64,000 nucleotides of DNA from Pseudomonas sp. URMO17WK12:I2. GTDB lineage: Bacteria > Pseudomonadota > Gammaproteobacteria > Pseudomonadales > Pseudomonadaceae. The notes under the pieces were generated by a model, which was not told the DNA's origin, searched no databases, and was given only the letters and a program-made list of their open reading frames with translations. The translations under genes and the position numbers were made by a program. The stretch spans positions 135,451-199,450 of the forward strand of contig NZ_QKYW01000007.1 of the NCBI RefSeq assembly GCF_003253735.1. Direction: 5' to 3'. This document shows, one piece after another, positions 38,032 to 46,668 of the stretch (position 1 is the stretch's first letter; each line of letters starts with the position of its first letter).

Positions 38032-39345
38032 ATGACCGTCCGTGCCCACCCGCCGGTTCATAGCGCCGAGCATGCGCCCTCCTACTACGCCGCCAGCGCC
38101 AACCAACCGCTCGACTTGCCGGCCTTGCAAGGTGAGCAGCACGCCGATGTGTGCATCGTCGGGGGCGGCTTCTCGGGCCTCAACACCGCCATCGAACTGG
38201 CCCAGAAAGGCCTCTCGGTGGTGCTCGTGGAAGCCCATCGCATCGGCTGGGGCGCCAGCGGGCGTAACGGCGGGCAGCTGATTCGCGGCGTCGGCCATGG
38301 TGTCGAGCAGTTCGAAGCGGTGATCGGCAAGGAGGGTGTGCGCGAGCTGAAACTGATGGGCCTGGAGGCGGTGGAAATCGTCCGCCGGCGGGTCGCGCAA
38401 TTCGAGATCGCCTGCGACCTGACCTGGGGTTACTGCGACCTGGCCAACAAACCACGCGACCTGGCCGGCTTCGTCGAGGATGCCGCCGAGCTGCAGGGCC
38501 TTGGCTATCGCCACGAGCTGCGCCTGCTGCAACCGGAACAGATGCACGAGGTGGTCGGTTCCAAGCGCTATGTCGGCGGCATGATCGACATGGGTTCGGG
38601 GCATTTGCACCCGCTCAACCTGGCGCTGGGCGAGGCCGCTGCGGCACAGAGCCTGGGGGTGCGCCTGTTCGAGCGCTCGCCCGCCACACGAATCGACTAC
38701 GGCAGCGAGATCCGCGTGCACACGGCTCAGGGTGTGGTGCGCGCCGGGCAACTGGTGCTGGCCTGTAATGCCTACATCCGCGACCTCAACCCGACCCTGG
38801 GCGGCAAGGTGCTGCCAGCGGGGAGCTACATCATCGCCACCGAGCAGCTGAGCGAGGAGCAGGCCAGCGATTTGATCCCGCAGAACATGGCGCTCTGCGA
38901 CCAGCGGGTGGCGGTCGACTACTATCGCCTGTCCGCCGACCGCCGCCTGCTGTTCGGCGGTGCCTGCCGCTACTCCGGCACCGACCCGGCGGATATCGCC
39001 GCGTACATGCGCCCGAAGATGCTCGCCGTGTTCCCGCAGCTGCAGCACGTGCGCATCGAGTACCAGTGGGGTGGGATGATCGGCATCGGCGCCAACCGCC
39101 TGCCGCAGATCGGCCGGCTCAAGGATCAACCCAATGTGTTCTACGCCCAGGCCTATGCCGGTCACGGCGTGAACGCCACGCACCTGGCCGGCAAGCTGCT
39201 CGCCGAGGCCATTGCCGGGCAAGCCGGCGGCGGCTTCGAGCTGTTCGCCAAGGTGCCGCATATGACCTTCCCCGGCGGGCGCCACCTGCGCTCGCCGCTG
39301 CTGGCGCTGGGCATGCTCTGGCACCGCCTCAAGGAACTGACCTGA
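38032..39345 (+). CDS. FAD-dependent amine oxidoreductase (PuuB/PauB-like)
   Basis: 437 residues from the ATG at 38032; the longer frame upstream is antisense to the YkgJ-type gene. DAO-family flavoprotein: VCIVGGGFSGLNTAIELAQK (GxGxxG), VEAHRIGWGASGRNGGQL, and near the C terminus IGIGANRLPQIGRL and YAQAYAGHGVNATHL. Closest in kind to gamma-glutamylputrescine oxidase PuuB / PauB, which oxidises glutamylated polyamines. The nearby PuuC-like dehydrogenase and PauR support this. The exact amine is not readable from sequence. Confidence 0.87.
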   Translation: MTVRAHPPVHSAEHAPSYYAASANQPLDLPALQGEQHADVCIVGGGFSGLNTAIELAQKGLSVVLVEAHRIGWGASGRNGGQLIRGVGHGVEQFEAVIGKEGVRELKLMGLEAVEIVRRRVAQFEIACDLTWGYCDLANKPRDLAGFVEDAAELQGLGYRHELRLLQPEQMHEVVGSKRYVGGMIDMGSGHLHPLNLALGEAAAAQSLGVRLFERSPATRIDYGSEIRVHTAQGVVRAGQLVLACNAYIRDLNPTLGGKVLPAGSYIIATEQLSEEQASDLIPQNMALCDQRVAVDYYRLSADRRLLFGGACRYSGTDPADIAAYMRPKMLAVFPQLQHVRIEYQWGGMIGIGANRLPQIGRLKDQPNVFYAQAYAGHGVNATHLAGKLLAEAIAGQAGGGFELFAKVPHMTFPGGRHLRSPLLALGMLWHRLKELT

Positions 39346-39448
39346 AACCGCCCGCACGCAGCGCGTAGGCTGCGCTTCAGCGCAGCGATACGCAGGAAAA
39401 AAGAAGCCTCGGGTATCACCGCGCCCAACGCCGGGCTACAGCCCCGTG

Positions 39449-39688
39449 TCAGAGCTTCCAGAACGGCAGCCTGGCTTCACGCTGAGCCTGTTCGCGGCTC
39501 AGGCCGATGTCGCGCAGCTGGGCCTCGCTGAGCTCGAGCAAGGCGCGCCGGGTGGTCAGGCGCAGGATGAAGCATCGCCAACGGTGGGTCATCGCCGTAC
39601 GCGCCGGCACGCCCGACAGTCGCCGCCCTGCAACGCTCTCCAGCTCGCGGCCTTTCAAGGTCAATCGCACGTCGCTCAGCCCGTTCAT
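39449..39688 (-). CDS. DUF1127 small protein
   Basis: 79 residues from the ATG at 39688, with AGGAGAG upstream. The C-terminal half has the DUF1127 pattern: WRCFILRLTTRRALLELSEA, QLRDIGLSREQAQREARLPF. Arg-rich, no signal peptide. Small DUF1127 proteins are linked to RNA-related or phosphate/metabolic control in other bacteria, but this one has no known role. Divergent from the MocR gene, and the repeated CCATACAG sites between them suggest MocR controls it. Confidence 0.85.
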   Translation of the reverse strand: MNGLSDVRLTLKGRELESVAGRRLSGVPARTAMTHRWRCFILRLTTRRALLELSEAQLRDIGLSREQAQREARLPFWKL

Positions 39689-39774
39689 GTCGCTCTCCTG
39701 CGTCCTGGGGGTATGGGAGATGATGATGGCGACTGCGGAAAAAGCATGACAGATGCAAAGAATCGGAATTAAAT

Positions 39775-39855
39775 CCATACAGATCTCGCCGATTCCAAAC
39801 TGAATGGTCGATTACAGGGCTATCTGTATGGCCTCGGCAGCAATTTCCCATACAG
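39775..39855. promoter_or_regulatory. Repeated CCATACAG operator sites
   Basis: Three copies in the DUF1127-MocR gap: CCATACAGAT at 39775-39784, its inverse ATCTGTATGG at 39822-39831, and CCATACAG at 39848-39855, 11 bases before the MocR start. Inverted plus direct sites are usual for MocR/GntR regulators. Assigned to the adjacent MocR by position. Confidence 0.65.
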
Positions 39856-39865
39856 GTGCGCGAAC

Positions 39866-41299
39866 ATGACCCTCTATACCAACCTGGCCGAACTGCTTGG
39901 TGAACGCATCGAGCAGGGTTTGTATCGCCCGGGCGACCGCCTGCCCTCGGTGCGTGCCCTGAGCCAGGAACACGGGGTCAGCCTGAGCACCGTGCAGCAG
40001 GCCTACCGGCACCTGGAAGACCGCGGCCTGGCCCTGCCAAAGGCGAAGTCCGGCTATTTCGTGCCGCCAGGTCGCGACAAACCGGCGCTGCCCAAGGTCA
40101 GCCGGGCGCCGCAACGGCCCGTGGAGGTATCGCAGTGGGACCAGGTGCTGGAGCAGATAGCCCCGCAGCCGCGGCCCGACTTCGTGCAGCTGGGCCGCGG
40201 CCGCCCGGATATCGACAGCCCGACGCTCAAGCCGCTGCTGCGCGCGCTGTCACGGCTGAGTCGCAAGCAGGACCTGCACACCCTCACCTACGGCAGTATT
40301 CATGGCGACCCGCGCCTGCGTGAACAGATCGCCCGCCTGACCCTGGACTCCGGTTGCCAGCTGTCCTTTGAAGACATCGTCATCACCACCGGCTGCCACG
40401 AGGCGCTGTCCGCCGCAATTCGCGCGATCTGCGTGCCGGGCGATATCGTCGCCGTCGATTCGCCGAGTTTTCATGGCGTGATGCAGGCCCTCAAGGGCTT
40501 CGGCATGAAGGCCCTGGAGCTGCCCACCGACCCGCTGACCGGGATCAGCATCGAGGCACTGGAGCTGGCCCTCGAGCAGTGGCCGATCAAGGCCATCCAG
40601 CTCACGCCCAACTGCAACAACCCGCTGGGCTATATCATGCCGGAGGCCAACAAGCGCGCTCTGCTGGCCCTGGCCCAGCGCCATGACGTGGCGATCATCG
40701 AGGATGACGTGTACGGCGAGCTGGCCTTTCACTACCCGCGGCCGCGCACCATCAAGTCCTACGACGACGATGGCCGGGTGCTCTTGTGCAGCTCGTTTTC
40801 CAAGACCCTGGCCCCCGGTTTCCGCGTTGGCTGGATCGCCCCGGGCCGCTACCTCAACCAGGTGCTGCACATGAAATACATGGGCACCGGCACCACCGCG
40901 CAGCTGCCGCAACTGGCACTGGCCGAATACATCGAAGGCGGCCATTACGAGCCGCACCTGCGCCGCATGCGTGGGCAATACGCGCGCAACCTGGAGCAAA
41001 TGAGCGACTGGGTGAGCCGCTACTTCCCGCCGTCGGTGCGGGTCAGCCGCCCGCAAGGCAGCTTCATGCTCTGGGTGGAAATGCCCGAGGGCTTCGACAG
41101 CCAGCGCCTGAACCGCGAACTGGCTGCCCACAAGATCCAGATCGCCCCGGGCAGCATCTTTTCCGCCGCTGGCAAATACCGCAATTGCCTGCGCATGAAC
41201 TACGCCTCGCGCCCCAGCCCGATTATCGAAGCCGCGGTGCGCCAGGTGGGCGAAACCGTGACGGCCATGCTGGCAGAATTGCCACCGCCGAGAGACTGA
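39866..41299 (+). CDS. MocR-type regulator (GntR HTH + aminotransferase domain)
   Basis: 477 residues. The N-terminal GntR winged helix reads LGERIEQGLYRPGDRLPSVR, then ALSQEHGVSLSTVQQAYRHLE; the C-terminal class I aminotransferase-like domain (residues ~105-470) has NCNNPLGYIMP, AIIEDDVYGEL and the PLP lysine SSFSKTLAPGFRVGW. It senses an amino compound through PLP. Likely targets are itself and the divergent DUF1127 gene through the CCATACAG sites. The same pair occurs in P. aeruginosa (PA5283 region, recalled). Confidence 0.93.
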   Translation: MTLYTNLAELLGERIEQGLYRPGDRLPSVRALSQEHGVSLSTVQQAYRHLEDRGLALPKAKSGYFVPPGRDKPALPKVSRAPQRPVEVSQWDQVLEQIAPQPRPDFVQLGRGRPDIDSPTLKPLLRALSRLSRKQDLHTLTYGSIHGDPRLREQIARLTLDSGCQLSFEDIVITTGCHEALSAAIRAICVPGDIVAVDSPSFHGVMQALKGFGMKALELPTDPLTGISIEALELALEQWPIKAIQLTPNCNNPLGYIMPEANKRALLALAQRHDVAIIEDDVYGELAFHYPRPRTIKSYDDDGRVLLCSSFSKTLAPGFRVGWIAPGRYLNQVLHMKYMGTGTTAQLPQLALAEYIEGGHYEPHLRRMRGQYARNLEQMSDWVSRYFPPSVRVSRPQGSFMLWVEMPEGFDSQRLNRELAAHKIQIAPGSIFSAAGKYRNCLRMNYASRPSPIIEAAVRQVGETVTAMLAELPPPRD

Positions 41300-41360
41300 A
41301 TCTTTCCCAGCGCAGCGTCGTCCTATCAGCACATCCGGACAGCCCATGGAGGCTGCAACA

Positions 41361-42911
41361 GTGCCCTTGCGCATGCTTTTTATCGCCCTGCTGATGCTCA
41401 GCGGCTGTACCAATCAGGTGCCCATCGTCCCCAGCCAGGCGCTGCCCGCCGCTGACTCCTCGTTCGGTGCAGCGCTGCAGAAACGCGCCGCCGGACATCA
41501 GGGCCATTCCGGCTTTCGCCTGCTGCCGGCCAGCAATGAAGCCTTCGCCGCCCGCGCCGAGTTGATCCGCGCGGCGCAGCACAGCCTGGACCTGCAGTAC
41601 TACATCGTGCATGACGGCCTGAGCACCCGTGCGCTGATCAAGGAACTGCTGCAGGCAGCCGACCGCGGCGTGCGCATCCGCATCCTGCTCGACGACACCA
41701 CCAGCGACGGCGAGGATTACCAGATCGCCTTGCTGGCCGCCCACCCGAACATCGAGATCCGCGTGTTCAATCCGCTGCACCTGGGCCGCCTGAACGGCGT
41801 CACCCGGGTGATCGGCCGCGGCCTGAACCTCTCCCAGCAGCACCGGCGCATGCACAACAAGCTGTGGCTGGCCGACAGCGCGGCGGCCATCGTCGGCGGG
41901 CGCAACCTGGGTGACGAATACTTCGACGCCGAGCCGAACATGAACTTCACCGATATCGACATGCTGTCGGTCGGCCCCATCGCCAGGGATCTGGCCGAGA
42001 GTTTCGATCAATACTGGAACAGCCGGCTGAGCAAGCCCATCGAGGAGTTCGTCTGGCGCGAACCCTCGCAAAAGGATCTCGACAAAGCTCGCAAGGGTTT
42101 GCGCGACTACCTGGACACCGCTCGCGTCGAGCAGCCGGAACTCTACGAGCGCCTGCTCGCCTACCAGCATGACCCCAAGCTCAAGGTGTGGCTCGACGAG
42201 CTGATCTGGGCACCCGGCGTCGCCTTGTGGGATGCGCCGAGCAAGGTGCTGGCCAGCGGCAAGCCGGACCCGCACTTGCTGCTCACCACCCAGCTGGCGC
42301 CGCACCTGAAAGCCGCCAAGCGCGATCTGGTGATGGTTTCCGCCTACTTCGTACCGGCACCGGCGGGCCTGCAATTCCTGATCGGCCTGGCCGACGATGG
42401 CGTGGATATCCGTTTGCTCACCAACGCCCTGGAAGCCACCGATGTGCCCGCGGTACACGGTGGCTACGCGCCCTATCGGCAGAAAATGCTCGAGCACGGC
42501 ATGCGCCTGTTCGAGCTGCGCAGCCAGCCGGGTGCGGACTCGCCACCGGCCTACAGCTTCAGCGGCAGCTCCAACTCCAGCCTGCACAGCAAGGCCATCG
42601 TCATCGACAAGCAGAAGTCCTTCGTCGGCTCGTTCAACGTCGACCCGCGCTCGGTGCTGTGGAATACCGAGGTCGGCGTGCTGGTCGACAGCCCACAGCT
42701 CGCCGCGTACCTGCGCGAACTGGCGCTGCAGGGCATGAAGCCATCGGTGAGCTATGAAGTGCGCCTGCAGCCCGACGGCAATGGCTCGCGCATGGTCTGG
42801 ATCGGTGAGGACGATGGCCAGGCCTTCGTGCTGACCGAAGAGCCCGGCAATCGCTGGCGCCGCTTCAACGCCTGGTTTGCCCGGGCCATCGGCCTGGAGA
42901 AAATGCTATAG
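41361..42911 (+). CDS. Phospholipase D-family lipoprotein (cardiolipin synthase-like)
   Basis: 516 residues with a lipoprotein signal (MLFIALLMLSGC; Cys lipidated) and two HKD motifs: MHNKLWLADSAAAIVGGRN near residue 167 and LHSKAIVIDKQKSFVGSFN near 410, the two halves of a PLD active site. The GTG at 41361 is preferred: GGAGG lies 8 bases before it, whereas the ATG at 41346 has no SD. Probably exported and membrane-anchored; it could be a phospholipase or a transphosphatidylase like ClsC. Its end overlaps the convergent MFS gene by 6 bases. Confidence 0.9.
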   Translation: MPLRMLFIALLMLSGCTNQVPIVPSQALPAADSSFGAALQKRAAGHQGHSGFRLLPASNEAFAARAELIRAAQHSLDLQYYIVHDGLSTRALIKELLQAADRGVRIRILLDDTTSDGEDYQIALLAAHPNIEIRVFNPLHLGRLNGVTRVIGRGLNLSQQHRRMHNKLWLADSAAAIVGGRNLGDEYFDAEPNMNFTDIDMLSVGPIARDLAESFDQYWNSRLSKPIEEFVWREPSQKDLDKARKGLRDYLDTARVEQPELYERLLAYQHDPKLKVWLDELIWAPGVALWDAPSKVLASGKPDPHLLLTTQLAPHLKAAKRDLVMVSAYFVPAPAGLQFLIGLADDGVDIRLLTNALEATDVPAVHGGYAPYRQKMLEHGMRLFELRSQPGADSPPAYSFSGSSNSSLHSKAIVIDKQKSFVGSFNVDPRSVLWNTEVGVLVDSPQLAAYLRELALQGMKPSVSYEVRLQPDGNGSRMVWIGEDDGQAFVLTEEPGNRWRRFNAWFARAIGLEKML

Positions 42912-44048
42912 CGCTACCTGTTCGTCGAAGGCATGGGACCGCCAGGCCAGCCAGATGAACGCCGCTGCACCGACTGCCATCAGCATCGGCAAGGCATGCC
43001 CACTTACCCACTGGCTCACCGCGCCGGTGGCCAGCGGCCCGATCAGGCAACCGATGCCCCATAGCTGCGCCACGTGGGCGTTGGCGCGCACCAGTTGATC
43101 ATCGCGAAAACGCTCGCCAATCAGGATCAACGACAGGGTGAACAGGCCGCCCGCACTGGCCCCGAACAGCACCAGCACCGGCCAGATCAGCGGCGTATGC
43201 AGCAGCAAGGGAATGCCCAGGCTGGAGAACAGCAGCACCACCCCACACAGGCGGAACAGGGTGACCCGTGAGATGCGGTCGGCGAGCAGCCCGATGGGCA
43301 ACTGCAACACGGCATCGCCGACCACCACTACGCTGGCCATGAACAACGCCACTTCCTGGGTGAAGCCCTGGCGCAGGCCGTAGATCGGCAGCAGGGTGAG
43401 CATCATCGCCTCGAACGCGGCGAACAGCATCACCGCCCAGGCGATGGCTGGCATGCGCTGGCAGAATACCAGCAGGCCGCGCCCGGAGGCGCTGTGCGCA
43501 TCGACCACCGGCGCGCCGGTACGGCCGATCAACAGCAGCGAGCCGCCGATCAGCAGCGTCACGCCAAACCAGAAACCCAGGTCGGTCTCGGTGCCCAGCA
43601 CGCTGAGCAGCAGCGGCCCGCACAGCTGGCTCAGCGCATAGCCGGTGCCATACAGCGCCACCAGGCGACCGCGCCACTTCTCCACCGCCAGCTGGTTGAT
43701 CCAGCTTTCGCCGAGAATGAACACCACGGTCAGGGTCACGCCCAGCAGCAGGCGCAGCACGATCCACACCGGGTAGCTCTGCAGCAGTGCCAGGCCGGTG
43801 ACCGATAGCGCACCGGCCAGCAGGCACGCCTGCATCAGCCGCGGCGTGGGGCAACGCGCCGCCAGCCCGCCGGCCAGCGAGGCGCCCAACAGCACGCCGA
43901 TGGCCGGCGTAGCGGCCATGATGCCGATGGCGAACGAGCCGTAGCCCCAGCTCTCCAGGCGCAACGACACCAGCGGCATGGTGGTGCCCATGGCCAGGCC
44001 GATACTGATCACCGCCGCGCAGACGGCGAAGTAGGTCCCCCAACGCAT
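42906..44048 (-). CDS. MFS transporter (YcaD-like)
   Basis: 380 residues with about 12 hydrophobic segments. N terminus MRWGTYFAVCAAVISIGLAM, then GIMAATPAIGVLLGASLAGG and ESWINQLAVEKWRGRLVALYG, the YcaD/YfkF-type MFS signature. The substrate is unknown. It lies between the PLD and PuuC-like genes; P. aeruginosa has an MFS gene in the same place before the aldehyde dehydrogenase (PA5311, recalled), so an amine or its product is possible. 95 bases separate it from the dehydrogenase gene. Confidence 0.88.
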   Translation of the reverse strand: MRWGTYFAVCAAVISIGLAMGTTMPLVSLRLESWGYGSFAIGIMAATPAIGVLLGASLAGGLAARCPTPRLMQACLLAGALSVTGLALLQSYPVWIVLRLLLGVTLTVVFILGESWINQLAVEKWRGRLVALYGTGYALSQLCGPLLLSVLGTETDLGFWFGVTLLIGGSLLLIGRTGAPVVDAHSASGRGLLVFCQRMPAIAWAVMLFAAFEAMMLTLLPIYGLRQGFTQEVALFMASVVVVGDAVLQLPIGLLADRISRVTLFRLCGVVLLFSSLGIPLLLHTPLIWPVLVLFGASAGGLFTLSLILIGERFRDDQLVRANAHVAQLWGIGCLIGPLATGAVSQWVSGHALPMLMAVGAAAFIWLAWRSHAFDEQVAL

Positions 44049-44143
44049 TACTGACTCCCCATCGAAGCACAGCGGCCGGACTCTGGGAGCCCGGCCGCCG
44101 ATTCGCCTGGGCGCGCCAGCTGGCGCGCCTCATCCTTGCAGGA

Positions 44144-45637
44144 TCAGAGCTTGATCCAGGTGGCTTTCAGTTCGGTGTACTTGTCGAAAGCGTGCAGCGA
44201 CTTGTCACGGCCGTTGCCCGACTGCTTGAAGCCACCGAACGGCGCGGTCATGTCGCCGCCGTCGTACTGGTTGACCCACACGCTGCCGGCGCGCAGGGCG
44301 CGAGCGGTCAGGTGCGCCTTGGAGATGTCCGCCGTCCACACCGCCGCGGCCAGGCCATATACGGTGTCGTTGGCGATCTGCACAGCCTGCTCGGCGCTGT
44401 CGAAACCGATCACCGAGAGCACCGGCCCGAAGATTTCCTCGCGGGCAATGGTCATGGCATTGGTCACGCCGTCGAAGATGGTCGGTTCCACGTAAGTGCC
44501 GCCGCTTTCTTCCAGGGTGCGCTTGCCGCCGATCAGCAGCTTGGCGCCATCCTTGTGGCCGGCCTCGATGTAACGCAGCACCGTGTTCATCTGCTGGGTG
44601 TCGACCAGCGCACCGACATTGGTGTCCGGATCCAGGGGGTTGCCGGCCTTCCAGCCTTTCAGCGCCTCGACCACCATCGGCAGGAAGCGCTCCTTGATGG
44701 AATTCTCCACCAGCAGGCGCGAGCCGGCGGTGCACACTTCGCCCTGGTTGAAGGCGATGGCGCTGGCGGCGGACTCGGCGGCTGCCTTGAGGTCCGGCGC
44801 ATCGGCGAAGACGATGTTGGGGCTCTTGCCGCCTGCCTCCAGCCATACGCGTTTCATGTTCGACTCGCCGGCGTAGATCATCAGCTGCTTGGCGATCTTG
44901 GTCGAACCGGTGAACACCAGAGTATCGACGTCCATGTGCAGCGCCAGCGCCTTGCCGACGGTGTGACCATGGCCGGGCAGCACGTTGAACACGCCGGCCG
45001 GAATGCCGGCTTCAACGGCCAGGGCGGCAACCCGAATGGCGGTCAGCGGCGACTTTTCGGACGGTTTGAGGATCACCGAGTTACCGGTGGCCAAGGCCGG
45101 GCCGAGCTTCCAGCTGGACATCAGCAGCGGGAAGTTCCACGGTACGATCGCCGCCACCACGCCGACCGGCTCGCGGGTCACCAGGCCCAGCTGATCATGG
45201 GGGGTCGGTGCGACTTCGTCGTAGACCTTGTCGATCGCCTCGGCGCTCCAGCGGATGGCGTTGGCCGCGGCGGGAATGTCGATGCCCAGGGAATCGCTGA
45301 TCGGCTTGCCCATGTCGAGGGTCTCCAGCAGCGCCAGCTCCTCGGCATTGGCCATCAACAACTCGGCGAAGCGAATCATCTTGGCCTTGCGCTTGGCCGG
45401 GGCGATACGCGACCACACACCGGAGTCGAACGTAGCACGCGCCGACTTGACCGCCAGTTCGGCATCGGCCAGATCGCAGCTGGCGACCTGGCCGAGCACC
45501 CGGCCATCGACCGGGCTGATGCATTCGAAGGTTTCACCGCTCTGTGCAGCCTGGTATTCACCCTGCACGAAGGCACGGGTCTCGATTTTCAGAGCCTTGG
45601 CGCGTTGCTCCCAGTCGGTACGGGTCAAACCGGTCAT
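44144..45637 (-). CDS. Aldehyde dehydrogenase (PuuC/KauB-like)
   Basis: 497 residues from the ATG at 45637, which follows GAGGA; the frame to 45694 is leader. NAD(P)-dependent aldehyde dehydrogenase with cofactor motif ILKPSEKSPLTA, FTGSTKIAKQL, catalytic Glu in LEAGGKSP near residue 267 and catalytic Cys in FNQGEVCTAGSR near 301. The C terminus GGDMTAPFGGFKQSGNGRDK fits the amine-derived-aldehyde group (PuuC, KauB), which oxidises gamma-glutamyl-aminobutyraldehyde and similar polyamine products. Pairs with the PuuB-like oxidase and PauR. Confidence 0.93.
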   Translation of the reverse strand: MTGLTRTDWEQRAKALKIETRAFVQGEYQAAQSGETFECISPVDGRVLGQVASCDLADAELAVKSARATFDSGVWSRIAPAKRKAKMIRFAELLMANAEELALLETLDMGKPISDSLGIDIPAAANAIRWSAEAIDKVYDEVAPTPHDQLGLVTREPVGVVAAIVPWNFPLLMSSWKLGPALATGNSVILKPSEKSPLTAIRVAALAVEAGIPAGVFNVLPGHGHTVGKALALHMDVDTLVFTGSTKIAKQLMIYAGESNMKRVWLEAGGKSPNIVFADAPDLKAAAESAASAIAFNQGEVCTAGSRLLVENSIKERFLPMVVEALKGWKAGNPLDPDTNVGALVDTQQMNTVLRYIEAGHKDGAKLLIGGKRTLEESGGTYVEPTIFDGVTNAMTIAREEIFGPVLSVIGFDSAEQAVQIANDTVYGLAAAVWTADISKAHLTARALRAGSVWVNQYDGGDMTAPFGGFKQSGNGRDKSLHAFDKYTELKATWIKL

Positions 45638-45686
45638 CTGATCATCCTCTTTGTCAGTGAAGGCGCTGGGCGCCTGGTGGCCGCTA

Positions 45687-45842
45687 TAGGGCACCTCTAA
45701 AAACTACCTGCGTTGCCATCGCGGCGTTAAAAACAGGCTCGGATGCGAGTCCAATCAAAATGCTCATTTACAACACCTAAACTCCGCTTTTTTTCCTGTG
45801 CCTTGCGCTGGCTGCCTCGCCTACGTTTTTTGAGGTGCCCTA
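45687..45842. repeat. TIR element E6 (156 bp) upstream of the aldehyde dehydrogenase
   Basis: Ends TAGGGCACCTCTAAAAAC and GTTTTTTGAGGTGCCCTA pair over about 18 bp. Read on the minus strand it has the core GCGGAGTTTAGGTGTTGTAA, then ATGAGCATTTTGA and CCTGTTTTTAACGCCGC. It begins 49 bases before the dehydrogenase start, so it lies in its promoter/leader region. The remaining 45843-46036 has no gene; TTGACA at 45896 may be part of the cupin promoter. Confidence 0.88.
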
Positions 45843-46036
45843 CGGCCTAAAACTGCGAGCCACACTAAACCAGCGCTCGCAGGATTTTCAATATTCTTGA
45901 CACTTGGTGGCTAAACGCCCTTGCTGCGTTCATTTTTTTAAACATAGACTCGAACAACTCGTTACGCCGTGCCGCCCCAGGCCTGCCACGGCCGTGGGAA
46001 GATCGACGTACGTTCACGTTGACCAGGGAAGCGAAT

Positions 46037-46396
46037 ATGAATATCCAGCAGATCGTCGATTTCGCCCAGGGCGCAGGCAGCACCGAAAGCTACCGCCCGG
46101 CTGCCGAAAAAATCCTCAAGGGTGATCCGCAGCAGCAGGTGCGCAACCACTACGCCAGCCCATGCGGGCAGTTCAATACGGGCATCTGGGAAGGCGCAGT
46201 CGGCCAGTGGACGGTCAGCTACACCGAGCATGAGTACTGCGAAATCCTCCAGGGCGTGTCGGTGCTGCGTGACAACGATGGCAACGCCAAGACCGTGCGC
46301 GCCGGCGACCGCTTCGTGATCCCGGCAGGCTTCACCGGCACCTGGGAAGTGCTGGAGGCGTGCCGCAAGGTTTACGTGATCTTCGAGCAGGCCTGA
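46037..46396 (+). CDS. Cupin-domain protein (DUF861)
   Basis: 119 residues from the ATG at 46037. Single cupin barrel of the DUF861/Cupin_3 type: IWEGAVGQWTVSYTEHEYCE, GDRFVIPAGFTGTWEVLEAC and RKVYVIFEQA. Divergent from the aldehyde dehydrogenase, and the same kind of cupin gene is found near polyamine genes in other Pseudomonas. Function unknown. Its TGA stop is directly joined to repeat element E7. Confidence 0.87.
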   Translation: MNIQQIVDFAQGAGSTESYRPAAEKILKGDPQQQVRNHYASPCGQFNTGIWEGAVGQWTVSYTEHEYCEILQGVSVLRDNDGNAKTVRAGDRFVIPAGFTGTWEVLEACRKVYVIFEQA

Positions 46397-46621
46397 GAAC
46401 CTGTTCAAAGTCTGCTGCGCGTCGGCACTGCGGCGTTAAAAACAGGCTCGGCAAGCCGCTTGCGGCTAACGCGCTTTAGCGCGGCCCGCAGGGCGAGCGA
46501 AGCGAGTACTGCTCATTTACAGCTCGTAAAGTCGAGCGCGACTCCGACCGGTCCTCGCCTGTTTTCGTGGGGCCGCCTAGGCCTTGCATTGCTCTAGCTC
46601 GCGAGCCTTTGAACAGGCTCT
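46396..46621. repeat. TIR element E7 (226 bp), abutting the cupin gene
   Basis: Ends AGAACCTGTTCAAAG (46396-46410, starting on the last base of the cupin stop) and CTTTGAACAGGCTCT (46607-46621) pair with one mismatch. Family core in reverse orientation (TTAAAAACAGGCTCG ... CTCATTTACAGC). About 70 bases longer than E1 because of an extra inserted hairpin region around 46453-46500. Confidence 0.9.
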
Positions 46622-46668
46622 GAGGCCAGGCCCCGGGCCGGTCACCGTGACCGCCCCGGCGCGAACCA

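Noticed and set aside
46396..46668. A small RNA gene downstream of the cupin
   Set aside because: The structure seen is explained by TIR element E7; no separate promoter is visible, though RNA-seq could change this.
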